DNA of 64,000 bases from Pedobacter jeongneungensis (GTDB lineage Bacteria > Bacteroidota > Bacteroidia > Sphingobacteriales > Sphingobacteriaceae): the NCBI RefSeq assembly GCF_000633455.1, contig NZ_AYMG01000028.1, positions 62,001-126,000 on the forward strand. The letters run 5' to 3'. The position numbers were made by a program, and so were the translations under genes. Positions 35,095-43,607 of this stretch are shown here, one piece after another; within the stretch, counting starts at the first letter, position 1, and every line of letters starts with the position of its first letter. The notes under the pieces were generated by a model, which did no database searches, was not told the origin of the DNA, and saw only the letters and a list, made by a program, of their open reading frames with translations.

Positions 35095-37044
35095 ATGTTC
35101 GAAAAGCTATTCAGAAAGAAATCCATTTCCAAGATATTACAAGATGCAGCAAAAGGCTATGGCGACCATGAAAATACGTTACATAAAACACTAGGTGTTC
35201 GCGACTTAACAGCTTTTGGGATTGCAGCAATTATTGGTGCTGGTATTTTTAGTACGATAGGTAAAGCAAGTGCAGATGGCGGTCCGGCAGTAATCTTTTT
35301 GTTTATTTTTACTGCCGTTGCCTGTAGTTTTGCGGCCTTTGCTTATGCAGAATTTGCCTCAATGGTTCCCGTTTCAGGCAGTGCATATACTTATTCTTAT
35401 GTCGCTTTCGGCGAACTGGTTGCCTGGATTATCGGCTGGTCGCTCATTATGGAATATTCCATTGGAAACATCACCGTAGCCATATCCTGGTCTGATTACT
35501 TTACGGGACTACTCTCCACTATAAAAATACCCTTTCTCGGCATAGATGGTATCCATGTACCCGACTGGATGACAATGGATTACCTGAGCGCCTATAACGG
35601 ACATAAACACGCTGAAGCACTTTTGGCTGCAGGTAAAAACCTGGCAGGCTTAGATTCTGCTACGGCTTTGGCCAACAATGCATGGCTTACTGCACCAAAA
35701 ATTGGCGGTTTTCACCTCGTAGCAGACATTCCGGCTTTGGGCATTATCATTCTGATTACCTGGTTAATTTACCGCGGAATGAAAGAAAGCCGCAATGCAA
35801 GCAACGCTATGGTTGTAGTTAAATTAGCTGTGATTCTTTTGGTATTAGCTGTAGGTATATTTTATGTTGATACTAAAAACTGGAATCCATTTGCTCCGAA
35901 TGGCGTTGCTGGCGTGTTAAAAGGGGTTTCTGCTGTATTTTTTGCTTACATCGGCTTCGATGCTATTTCTACGACCGCTGAAGAATGTAAAAATCCTCAA
36001 CGTGATTTACCCCGCGGAATGATGTGGGCAATCATCATTTGTACTATTCTGTATGTTGCTATTGCACTGGTTTTAACAGGTATTGTTAAATCTGACACTT
36101 TAGCTGTTGGCGATCCGTTAGCATTTGTTTTTGACCAGATTAATTTAAAATTAATGAGTGGTATTATTGCTGTTAGTGCGGTATTTGCCATGGCCAGCGT
36201 GCTATTGGTTTTCCAAATGGGCCAGCCACGTATCTGGATGAGTATGAGCAGGGATGGATTGTTACCGAAATCATTTTCGAAAATCCACCCAAAATATAAA
36301 ACACCTTCTTTTGCTACCATTGTGGTTGGTTTTGTAGTAGCTGTTCCTTCATTGTTTATGAACCTGACCATCGTTACTGACCTCTGTTCTATCGGAACAT
36401 TATTTGCCTTCGTATTGGTTTGTGCAGGTGTTTTAGTGCTACAGAACAGACCTGATGTACAACGTGGGAAATTTAAAATCCCTTATGCAAACAGCAAGTT
36501 TATTATTCCCATAGTTTTTATTGCAACGATAGCTTTTGCATTCACAAAATATGGGAAGGAAACAAAAGCTTTCTTTTTCAATTCGCCTAAAACCATCCAA
36601 ACGGTAACTTTTGTTACATCTTTAAGTGGAGATGAATTGAAAATTGTGAAAGAAGAAATAGTTAAAAATGCAGCCCCACAAATTATATTAACGGAAAAAG
36701 TTGATGCTGAATCTTATTTGAGCGCTTTACCTGCTGATCGTTACGAGCAGTTTATATCTGCTTCAAAAGTACCGGTAGAAAAGAAATATGAAAGCGGTTG
36801 GGGTTTGTTTAAACACAAAATTCCAATGTGGATCTTTTTGATTATCTGCGTAATCATTACCTATTACTGTATCACTAAAAACTTATCGTTAATCCCTGTT
36901 TTAGGACTAATCAGCTGCTTATACATGATGTGCGAACTCGGTATCTCCAACTGGATTGGCTTCGGTATATGGCTGGTAGTTGGGCTTGTAGTTTATTTTG
37001 CTTACGGTTACAGGCATAGTAAACTGGCACATCCGGAGGTTTAG
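35095..37044 (+). CDS. APC-family amino-acid permease (cationic amino acid transporter-like)
   Basis: A 649-residue membrane protein of the APC superfamily. GIAAIIGAGIFSTIGKAS (helix 1, broken at GAGIF) and FFAYIGFDAISTTAEE (helix 6) are the substrate-site signatures; the long form with 13-14 helices resembles the eukaryote-like CAT subgroup. Residues about 505-570 form a polar insertion between late helices (VTFVTSLSGDELKIVKEE) of unclear role. It imports or exchanges amino acids; the exact substrate is not determined. The RAYT gene follows within 9 bases. Confidence 0.9.
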   Translation: MFEKLFRKKSISKILQDAAKGYGDHENTLHKTLGVRDLTAFGIAAIIGAGIFSTIGKASADGGPAVIFLFIFTAVACSFAAFAYAEFASMVPVSGSAYTYSYVAFGELVAWIIGWSLIMEYSIGNITVAISWSDYFTGLLSTIKIPFLGIDGIHVPDWMTMDYLSAYNGHKHAEALLAAGKNLAGLDSATALANNAWLTAPKIGGFHLVADIPALGIIILITWLIYRGMKESRNASNAMVVVKLAVILLVLAVGIFYVDTKNWNPFAPNGVAGVLKGVSAVFFAYIGFDAISTTAEECKNPQRDLPRGMMWAIIICTILYVAIALVLTGIVKSDTLAVGDPLAFVFDQINLKLMSGIIAVSAVFAMASVLLVFQMGQPRIWMSMSRDGLLPKSFSKIHPKYKTPSFATIVVGFVVAVPSLFMNLTIVTDLCSIGTLFAFVLVCAGVLVLQNRPDVQRGKFKIPYANSKFIIPIVFIATIAFAFTKYGKETKAFFFNSPKTIQTVTFVTSLSGDELKIVKEEIVKNAAPQIILTEKVDAESYLSALPADRYEQFISASKVPVEKKYESGWGLFKHKIPMWIFLIICVIITYYCITKNLSLIPVLGLISCLYMMCELGISNWIGFGIWLVVGLVVYFAYGYRHSKLAHPEV

Positions 37045-37052
37045 TTTAGCAA

Positions 37053-37598
37053 ATGAAGTACAATCCTTTAATACACCATCGAAGATCGATCAGGTTAAAG
37101 GGTTACGACTATTCAAAAGCAGGAGCCTATTTCATCACGATCTGCTGTGAAGATAGAATTCATAGATTTGGAAAAGTTTCAGGCAATGAAATGATCCTAA
37201 ATAAATCCGGAACTATTGCTTACAATGAATGGATTAATTTAGCTGATAGATTTCCAAATTTTGAACTTGATGTTTTTCAGATCATGCCGAATCACATTCA
37301 CGGCATCATTGTTTTATCAGATGTCGGGGCGACCCTTGCGGTCGCACAAGAAGAAGATTTAAACACGGCGACCGCAAAGGTCGCCCCGACGACTATCGCA
37401 AGCATTATTGGAGCATACAAATCAATCGTTTCAAATCGCTGTCTGCAGCTGTTCAAATCACACAATAAAACAATGGGAAAGCTCTGGCAGCGAAATTATT
37501 ACGAGCACATCATCCGTGATGAAAGAGCATACCAGAACATCTCGAATTATATCATCAATAATCCCAGCAAATGGGACGAGGATAAATTTCATCTATAA
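37053..37598 (+). CDS. REP-associated tyrosine transposase (RAYT, Y1 family)
   Basis: A 181-residue Y1-type single-strand transposase. The start RRSIRLKGYDYSKAGAYFIT, the HUH metal motif in MPNHIHGIIV (His-x-His) and the C-terminal LWQRNYYEHIIRDE and ISNYIINNPSKW are family signatures; a catalytic Tyr is expected in the IIGAYKSIV helix. RAYTs are usually domesticated or immobile and are thought to spread REP palindromes. No target-site duplications or flanking REPs are seen outside, but the reading frame itself contains a REP pair at 37323-37390, encoding the linker VGATLAVAQEE...TATAKVAPT. The frame stays open through it, so the protein looks intact. Confidence 0.93.
   Translation: MKYNPLIHHRRSIRLKGYDYSKAGAYFITICCEDRIHRFGKVSGNEMILNKSGTIAYNEWINLADRFPNFELDVFQIMPNHIHGIIVLSDVGATLAVAQEEDLNTATAKVAPTTIASIIGAYKSIVSNRCLQLFKSHNKTMGKLWQRNYYEHIIRDERAYQNISNYIINNPSKWDEDKFHL
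37323..37390 (+). repeat. REP pair (BIME-like inverted repeat) inside the RAYT reading frame
   Basis: Two 23-base arms in inverted orientation with one mismatch (37323-37345 and 37368-37390), 22 bases apart. Each arm begins or ends with GTCGGGGCGACC or its complement, and each folds by itself: GCGACC-CTTGC-GGTCGC on the left and GCGACC-GCAAA-GGTCGC on the right. GC content is far above the surrounding gene. No other copy is seen in this window. Confidence 0.88.
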
Positions 37599-37604
37599 CA
37601 AAAA

Positions 37605-37631
37605 ATCCCCTTTCTTAAACAGAAAGAGGAT
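37605..37631 (-). terminator. Terminator for kup operon (and possibly the RAYT gene)
   Basis: Stem ATCCCCTTTCT / AGAAAGAGGAT with one mismatch and a 5-base loop, between convergent genes. On the minus strand it is followed by TTTTTTG; on the plus strand by a weaker T-rich stretch. Confidence 0.8.
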
Positions 37632-37636
37632 CTTAT

Positions 37637-37789
37637 TTATTTCTTCTTGATGAAGGCCATTGCTGTAATCATCACCAGACCTAATCCAGATGCGATCATA
37701 TAATTATTCGCATGATCAAGATGATATATTTTGGCGGCAGGTCCTGCTATAAATAGCACAATACCCAAAATCAAAAGCGCAGTTCTCAT
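37637..37789 (-). CDS. Small two-helix membrane protein downstream of kup
   Basis: A 50-residue open frame starting MRTALLILGIVLFIAGPAAK and ending AFIKKK. Two hydrophobic segments (about 3-17 and 30-46) are joined by a polar loop KIYHLDHANNY, and the basic tail suggests cytoplasmic C-terminus. It starts 4 bases after the kup stop codon and ends just before the shared terminator, so it is very probably co-transcribed with kup. I do not recognise a family. A role as a small accessory subunit of the potassium transporter is possible by context only. Confidence 0.72.
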   Translation of the reverse strand: MRTALLILGIVLFIAGPAAKIYHLDHANNYMIASGLGLVMITAMAFIKKK

Positions 37790-37793
37790 TAAC

Positions 37794-39773
37794 TTAAACT
37801 GGGAGTCTATGCAATTCTATATCATCCGGTGTAACGAAAATCAACGGTACTTTTTCTACATCCACATAACTGCTGTCCAAACCAAAACTGCGTTCTTCTG
37901 ATAAACTTAACTTTTTAAGGATAAAGTAATAATCCATAATGGTACGTTCATAAAAACTCAGTTTCGTAAACTTAGACAAGTGTTTCTCTAAAAGAACGAA
38001 CCTGAAATCACCTGCAATTTTATGTTTGTTTAACGAAGTATATTGACTTGTAATATCGATTTCGCCATTTTTAACCAGCTCTTCAACCACTTTACGATAA
38101 AGCAGGTTTACACGTTGCTCGATCCTGAAACCTAACCTAAAATCGATCCTGATCAGCTTTCCTGGAATTAAGAATTCTACCTTGTAATCAAGCGTATAAG
38201 GCTCATCCATTACATCAACGTGAACCAACCAGTACACATCTGCCCGTTTTGGCTCTTTTTGAATGATCGAATAAATAATTTTCGATTCAATCTCTGTTTT
38301 AAAGTTTGCACTCGTTAAGTAAACTAATTGTGAAGAATATTTTGGAACCGACTCATCATTACTCAATTCGCTTAAAATCTGATAATAATCTTCAATTTCT
38401 ACATATTTTACAAACCTGTTTTTAATCTTACGGGCAATAAACCAGCTCCACATTACGGTAAATAACGCTGATCCAATTAACACGGTTAACCAGCCACCGT
38501 CTGAAAACTTGTGCAGGTTACTGAAAAGGAAAGTACCTTCTATGATCACATATACCGAAATAAAGATAGCAATCAGGTATTTAGGGAAACGCTTGCTTCT
38601 TAAATAAACACTTACCAAAATGGTTGTCATCAACATCGCTATGGTAATGGAAAGGCCGTAAGCAGCATCCATTTTAGAAGATTCTTTCCAAAAGAATACA
38701 ATACTACAACAGCCCAGCCAAAGCATCCAGTTGATAGAAGGCACATAAAGCTGTCCCTTTTGAACAGATGGATAAACAATTTTGATTTTCGGCCAAAGGT
38801 TTAAACGTACTGCCTCTGATATCAAAGTAAATGAACCACTAATTAAGGCCTGACTGGCAATAACCGCAGCCATAGTGGCCAAAATTACCATTGGCACCTG
38901 GAAATGGCTCGAAATAATCTGAAAGAAAGGATTCATTTTTGAACTTGGAATAAAAGTACCTTCGTTCTGTAAAATCCAAACACCCTGACCTAAATAATTC
39001 AAAATCAAGGTAATTTTCACAAAAATCCAGCTGATCCGAATGTTATTACGTCCACAATGCCCTAAATCCGAATATAAGGCCTCGGCTCCTGTGGTACAAA
39101 GAAAAACACCGCCTAAAATGATAAAGGCTTTACTATTGGTTGCCAACAAATGAACAGCATAATACGGATTAAGCGCCTTTAATATGCTAAGGTCTTTTAC
39201 AATAAATAAAAGCCCTGCGATACCCAAAACGGTAAACCAGACAAACATTACCGGCCCAAAAAGCTTCCCAACCAGGTTGGTTCCAAATTGCTGGATAATA
39301 AAAAGCACGGTTAAAATGGCGATCACTACCGGAACTACTGGTACATCGAATTTACTGGTTAAGCCTTCAATGGCTGATGTTACCGTAATACTTGGTGTAA
39401 TTACACCATCGGCCAGTAGCGCACAGCCCCCAACCACAGCAGGCACAATTAACCATTTTGCCTTTTTTCTAACGAGAGAAAACAATGAAAAAATTCCTCC
39501 CTCACCTTTATTATCGGCCCTTAGGGTAATGATTACGTATTTAATGGTGGTTTGTAAGGTTAATGTCCAGATGATGCAGGAGAGCACTCCAAGTACCACA
39601 TCGGTGGTAATAGACCCTGGATGATGTGCAATGCCTTCTTTTACGCCTAGTATGCTGGTGAAAATTGCGTTGAGCGTGTATAAAGGTGATGTACCAATGT
39701 CACCGAACACAATCCCTAAACTAATTAGAACACCGCCGGCGGTTAACGCGTTGACATTTTTATGATTTGACAC
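37794..39773 (-). CDS. kup: KUP/Trk-type potassium transporter
   Basis: A 659-residue potassium:proton symporter of the KUP (HAK/KT) family, cytoplasmic membrane. GVLISLGIVFGDIGTSPLYTLNAIF is the diagnostic first-helix motif; ADGVITPSITVTSAIEGL and GTEALYSDLGH-like TTGAEALYSDLGHCG follow. About 12 helices are followed by a C-terminal cytoplasmic domain from about residue 430. The length is that of the family. A well-formed promoter lies just upstream and a small membrane protein gene just downstream. Confidence 0.96.
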   Translation of the reverse strand: MSNHKNVNALTAGGVLISLGIVFGDIGTSPLYTLNAIFTSILGVKEGIAHHPGSITTDVVLGVLSCIIWTLTLQTTIKYVIITLRADNKGEGGIFSLFSLVRKKAKWLIVPAVVGGCALLADGVITPSITVTSAIEGLTSKFDVPVVPVVIAILTVLFIIQQFGTNLVGKLFGPVMFVWFTVLGIAGLLFIVKDLSILKALNPYYAVHLLATNSKAFIILGGVFLCTTGAEALYSDLGHCGRNNIRISWIFVKITLILNYLGQGVWILQNEGTFIPSSKMNPFFQIISSHFQVPMVILATMAAVIASQALISGSFTLISEAVRLNLWPKIKIVYPSVQKGQLYVPSINWMLWLGCCSIVFFWKESSKMDAAYGLSITIAMLMTTILVSVYLRSKRFPKYLIAIFISVYVIIEGTFLFSNLHKFSDGGWLTVLIGSALFTVMWSWFIARKIKNRFVKYVEIEDYYQILSELSNDESVPKYSSQLVYLTSANFKTEIESKIIYSIIQKEPKRADVYWLVHVDVMDEPYTLDYKVEFLIPGKLIRIDFRLGFRIEQRVNLLYRKVVEELVKNGEIDITSQYTSLNKHKIAGDFRFVLLEKHLSKFTKLSFYERTIMDYYFILKKLSLSEERSFGLDSSYVDVEKVPLIFVTPDDIELHRLPV

Positions 39774-39795
39774 TTCGTTGATATTTTTAGTGCGG

Positions 39796-39826
39796 CAAAA
39801 GTAAACTAACTATAACAATTTAACAA
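39796..39826 (-). promoter_or_regulatory. Promoter of kup
   Basis: On the minus strand TTG (39826-39824), a 20-base spacer and TACTTTTG (39803-39796), 22 bases before the kup ATG. The spacing is the same as in the toxin-antitoxin promoter. Confidence 0.7.
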
Positions 39827-39932
39827 CCAAATTATTGTGTATTTTTAACACTATGAAAATAAATTTTTATTGTTAAATTGTGTTAAATTATGGCTTTTAA
39901 ACAAAATGTTTAATTTCTTTGTTTTAAATTAA

Positions 39933-39940
39933 TACATTTG
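39933..39940 (+). promoter_or_regulatory. -7 box (TACATTTG) of the T9SS-sorted protein gene
   Basis: TACATTTG ends 13 bases before ATG 39954. No TTG at the right distance. Confidence 0.45.
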
Positions 39941-39953
39941 CTATACCAATTTG

Positions 39954-40484
39954 ATGAAACTCTACGCTAAGATAACGTTACTCACAAAAATAGCATGCAC
40001 ATTGTGCATTGCATTGCTGTGCAGCGTAAATTCTTCGGCGCAACAGGCTGATAGTATCCACATTAGCTTAAAAAACAGAACCAAAAAAGTAGGCATAATT
40101 CCTGAAATTAAAGCAAATATTACGCCTTATAAACCGCTTTACATGTCTATCGGAGGTTCAGGAATGTTCAATACTTATTCAACAACCCCAAAAAATGCAA
40201 CGGTTGTAGCCAAGGATAAATTGTTGACGATCGTAAAAATATATCCAAATCCGGTAGAAGAGCAGCTTAATATTATACTTTCTATTGGAAAAGATGGCAC
40301 TCAGACTACTATTAAGATCATCGATTTATTAGGCAATGAGGTAGCAACACTTGCCAACGAACGCTTAAATGCCGGAGAACAGACCAAAACCTTTAGCATT
40401 CCGAACAGAATAAACCCAGGCATTTACTTTTTAAGGGTAATTGCAGGGTCAGAAAGCCAGGTAAAACGCATCTCAGTTTTATAA
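39954..40484 (+). CDS. Small T9SS type A sorting-domain protein
   Basis: A 176-residue exported protein. The signal peptide ends near SSAQQ (residue about 27). Residues about 30-85 are a short region without known domain, and the rest (about 90-176) is a type A C-terminal sorting domain: IYPNPVEEQLNI, IKIIDLLGNEVAT, LNAGEQTKTFSI and GIYFLRVIAGSESQVKRISVL. The domain directs secretion through the type IX system and surface attachment. There is almost no cargo, so the mature protein would be about 55 residues. An upstream TTG codon at 39951 is in frame but ATG is preferred. Confidence 0.88.
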   Translation: MKLYAKITLLTKIACTLCIALLCSVNSSAQQADSIHISLKNRTKKVGIIPEIKANITPYKPLYMSIGGSGMFNTYSTTPKNATVVAKDKLLTIVKIYPNPVEEQLNIILSIGKDGTQTTIKIIDLLGNEVATLANERLNAGEQTKTFSIPNRINPGIYFLRVIAGSESQVKRISVL

Positions 40485-40560
40485 CACCATTTTCTTTTCT
40501 ATTTTTGATTGACGCGGGGTTAATCCTCCGTCTATTTTCTCATATATTATATTTTTAAGA

Positions 40561-41172
40561 ATGAAGATCATCGCCATTGGCAGAAACTATGCCGAACACG
40601 CAAAAGAACTGAACAATCCGGTTCCAACTACCCCGGTAATTTTCCTGAAACCTGATACCGCAGTTTTAAAAGACAATAAACCATTTTATATACCCGATTT
40701 TTCAGATGATGTACATTACGAATTAGAAGTGGTTTTAAAAATCTGTAAGGAAGGAAAACATATTGCCGAAAAGTTTGCAACCAATTATTATGATGAAGTT
40801 GGTTTAGGTATCGATTTTACTGCCCGTGATATTCAAGCGAAACATAAAGAAAAAGGATTACCATGGGAGCTGGCCAAAGCATTTGATAATTCGGCACCCA
40901 TCAGTATTTTTCTTCCAAAAAGTGATTTCGAAGATCTTTATAACTTAAATTTCGAATTAAAAGTAAACGGAGAAAGCCGTCAGGTTGGCCATACTAAAGA
41001 TTTATTATTCTCGTTCGAGAAGATAATTAGCTTTGTTTCACAATATATCACCTTAAAAAAAGGAGATCTAATCTTCACCGGAACACCACAAGGTGTTGGA
41101 AAAACAAACAAAGGCGACAAATTAGAAGCCTGGCTGGAAGGAAAGCAACTTTTAAATTTTGATGTAAAGTAA
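40561..41172 (+). CDS. Fumarylacetoacetate hydrolase-family protein
   Basis: A 203-residue FAH-fold enzyme. KIIAIGRNYAEHAKELNN, PVIFLKPDTAV, the metal-site Glu pair in HYELEVVLKI and the later Asp in LGIDFTARDIQ, and GDLIFTGTPQGVG are the family signatures. Members act as acylpyruvate hydrolases, oxaloacetate decarboxylases or tautomerases; which one applies here is open. It is 3 bases upstream of the M23 peptidase gene. Confidence 0.92.
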   Translation: MKIIAIGRNYAEHAKELNNPVPTTPVIFLKPDTAVLKDNKPFYIPDFSDDVHYELEVVLKICKEGKHIAEKFATNYYDEVGLGIDFTARDIQAKHKEKGLPWELAKAFDNSAPISIFLPKSDFEDLYNLNFELKVNGESRQVGHTKDLLFSFEKIISFVSQYITLKKGDLIFTGTPQGVGKTNKGDKLEAWLEGKQLLNFDVK

Positions 41173-41175
41173 CGA

Positions 41176-42909
41176 ATGATTAAAAACCCGATCCAGTACA
41201 AGTTAAAATTTTCCATTTCAATTTGCCTTTTAATTGCTTCAACTTTCGTTCAGGCACAACAGATTTTCAGTACCAATAAATATCCGATTACCGATTTCAG
41301 ACAACCTTTAGATATCACCCCTCCTGCCCTTGCAGGTTCTTTCGGTGAGATCCGTGGCAATCATTTTCACTCTGGGATCGATTTCAGAACCAATCAGCGC
41401 GAAGGTTATCCGGTTTATGCAGTTGCGGATGGCTATATTTCGAGGTTAAGGGTGCAAAACAGCGGTTTTGGACAAGCGTTGTATATTAATCATCCAAACG
41501 GCTTTACCACAGTTTACGGTCATTTGCAGCGTTTTGCACCAAAAATTGCTACCATTGTTAAAAACCTGGAGTACGAAAAGAAATCTTTCGAGATTGACGA
41601 ATTCCCTGACGCTACTTTAATACCAGTACACAAAGGAGAGATCATTGCCTGGTCTGGTAACCGCGGCAGCTCAGGAGGTCCGCATTTACATTTCGAAATC
41701 AGAGATACTAAAACGGAAGAAACTATCAATCCACAGTTTTTTGGAATTGTAATTCCAGATAACATCCCTCCGGTAATCCATGGTTTATATGTTTACCGTT
41801 TAAATGGTAAAACTTTTAACGAGTCTACTCCCAAACAAACCATCGCCATTACTGGCGCAAACGGGAGTTATAAAACTACCGCTCCAATTAGTTTAACTGG
41901 TGAAGTGGGCTTTGGCATTGTAGTAACCGATAGGCACAATGGTTTATCAGGCACAAACGGCGTATATTCCATTCAGTTAGAAGTTGATGGTAAAATGGTA
42001 TACACTTCCGCATTGGAACGCTTTGCTTTTGAAGACAGTAAGGCCATTAATTCGCATATCGATTACCCTACCTATTTAAACACCAAAAGGAGTATCCAGA
42101 AGAGTTTTGTGGATCCGGGCAATCCGTTAAAAATTTATAGCGGATTGGTCAATAACGGCCGCATCAGCTTTAACGATGGTGCTCAACATCAGCTCCGTTA
42201 TATCATCACAGATTCGAAAGGAAATGCATCTGTTTTGCCTTTTACCGTAAATGCAGGTTCAGCGTCTATTGTAGCTCCGGTTGTGCCTGCCGGAATAATT
42301 TATCCTTATAACAAGGTAAACGAATTTAATGCTGAAGATGTGAAAGTGGTTTTTCCGCTCGGTACTTTATACAGTGATTTAAATTTCACCTATAAAAAAT
42401 TACCAAGGCCGGCTGGTAATGCCTGGTCGGCAGTGCACCAGATACATAATCGATTTACTCCATTGCACATTGGTTTTGATCTTTGGATTAAGGCTGATAA
42501 TTTGCCAGAAAACCTGAGAAGCAAAGCACTGATCGTAAATTCAAACGGTTCATCGCAAGGCGGAGGTTTTGATAACGGCTACATTAAAGCTACACCCAAA
42601 AATTTCGGCAGCTTTTATATTGCTATCGATACCATCGCACCAAGGATTTTTCCGGTTAATATCTCAGAAGGAAAAAATATGGCTGGTTTATCTAAAATCT
42701 TTTTTAAGATCAGCGATAATTTATCAGGCATAAAAAGCTTTAACGGATATATCGACGGGAAGTGGGCTTTGATGGAATTTGACACCAAAACGGCAACACT
42801 TTGGCACAGCTTTGATGAGAGAACAGCTTCAGGTAAGCATACTTTAGAACTAGTTGTAACGGATATGAAAGAGAATACCAGAAAATATGTCGTGAATTTC
42901 TTTAGGTAG
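41176..42909 (+). CDS. M23-family metallopeptidase
   Basis: A 577-residue exported protein: signal peptide (cleavage near VQAQQ, residue 28-30), then a LytM/M23 domain over about residues 45-185. Zinc-site motifs HSGIDF (His65, Asp69) and HLHFE (His170, His172) are intact, so it should be an active endopeptidase on peptidoglycan cross-links or another Gly-rich peptide. The C-terminal 380 residues are beta-rich (IAPRIFPVNISEGKN, SDNLSGIKSFNGYIDG) and resemble Ig-like modules. Downstream of, and probably co-transcribed with, the FAH gene. Confidence 0.93.
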   Translation: MIKNPIQYKLKFSISICLLIASTFVQAQQIFSTNKYPITDFRQPLDITPPALAGSFGEIRGNHFHSGIDFRTNQREGYPVYAVADGYISRLRVQNSGFGQALYINHPNGFTTVYGHLQRFAPKIATIVKNLEYEKKSFEIDEFPDATLIPVHKGEIIAWSGNRGSSGGPHLHFEIRDTKTEETINPQFFGIVIPDNIPPVIHGLYVYRLNGKTFNESTPKQTIAITGANGSYKTTAPISLTGEVGFGIVVTDRHNGLSGTNGVYSIQLEVDGKMVYTSALERFAFEDSKAINSHIDYPTYLNTKRSIQKSFVDPGNPLKIYSGLVNNGRISFNDGAQHQLRYIITDSKGNASVLPFTVNAGSASIVAPVVPAGIIYPYNKVNEFNAEDVKVVFPLGTLYSDLNFTYKKLPRPAGNAWSAVHQIHNRFTPLHIGFDLWIKADNLPENLRSKALIVNSNGSSQGGGFDNGYIKATPKNFGSFYIAIDTIAPRIFPVNISEGKNMAGLSKIFFKISDNLSGIKSFNGYIDGKWALMEFDTKTATLWHSFDERTASGKHTLELVVTDMKENTRKYVVNFFR

Positions 42910-43085
42910 GAACAGGATTTTTAGAATTAAAGGATTTTCATGAGCAAGATTTATATCTTCATCTGTGGTTAAACTAAGAAATGTCATCTTTTAACATAAA
43001 TTGAACAGTATAATACCTTAAACTGTTTAAATTGCACATGATTAAAATTCTATCAAAAACATTCAAAATTCAATCATTATAATAT

Positions 43086-43550
43086 ATGGCAGAGTTAAAA
43101 GAAGGTGATCAGGCACCAGCAATTGCATCAAAAGATCAAAATGGTAGCGAAGTTTCCTTAAATGATTACAAAGGAAAAACGGTTGTTCTTTATTTTTATC
43201 CAAAGGATGATACTCCGGGCTGCACGGCTGAGGCTTGTGATTTCAGAGATAACTACCAGGGCTTACAGACTAAAGGCATCGTGGTTTTAGGTGTTAGCGT
43301 TGATGATGAAAAATCACACCAGAAATTTGTAACTAAACATAATCTCCCATTTACCCTGCTGGCCGATACCGATCAGCAAATTGTAAATGATTATGGCGTT
43401 TGGGCAGAAAAAAATATGTACGGCAAAAAATATATGGGTACTGTACGCACTACATTTATAATAGATGGTGATGGAAAAATTTTGCACATCATCAAAAAAG
43501 TTGACACAAAAAACTCAACACAACAAGTACTCGATTTAATCAATAACTAA
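43086..43550 (+). CDS. bcp: Thioredoxin-dependent thiol peroxidase (Bcp/PrxQ)
   Basis: A 154-residue peroxiredoxin that reduces peroxides with thioredoxin. Peroxidatic Cys46 in DDTPGCTAEAC and resolving Cys51 five residues later make it the atypical two-Cys type. LGVSVDDEKSHQKF and TFIIDGDGKI complete the fold. Monocistronic. Confidence 0.96.
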   Translation: MAELKEGDQAPAIASKDQNGSEVSLNDYKGKTVVLYFYPKDDTPGCTAEACDFRDNYQGLQTKGIVVLGVSVDDEKSHQKFVTKHNLPFTLLADTDQQIVNDYGVWAEKNMYGKKYMGTVRTTFIIDGDGKILHIIKKVDTKNSTQQVLDLINN

Positions 43551-43573
43551 TTATGATATAGCGGGTAAAATAT

Positions 43574-43581
43574 TACCTTTG
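43574..43581 (+). promoter_or_regulatory. -7 box (TACCTTTG) of the transketolase gene
   Basis: TACCTTTG fits TAnnTTTG and ends 26 bases before the ATG at 43608. No TTG at the right distance. Confidence 0.45.
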
Positions 43582-43607
43582 CTATGTAACAACAACCTCT
43601 TATTTTA

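Noticed and set aside
39922..39950. A full promoter with TTTG at 39918 for the T9SS-sorted gene
   Set aside because: The spacer to TACATTTG is only 11 bases, too short for the Bacteroidota consensus; only the -7 box is kept.
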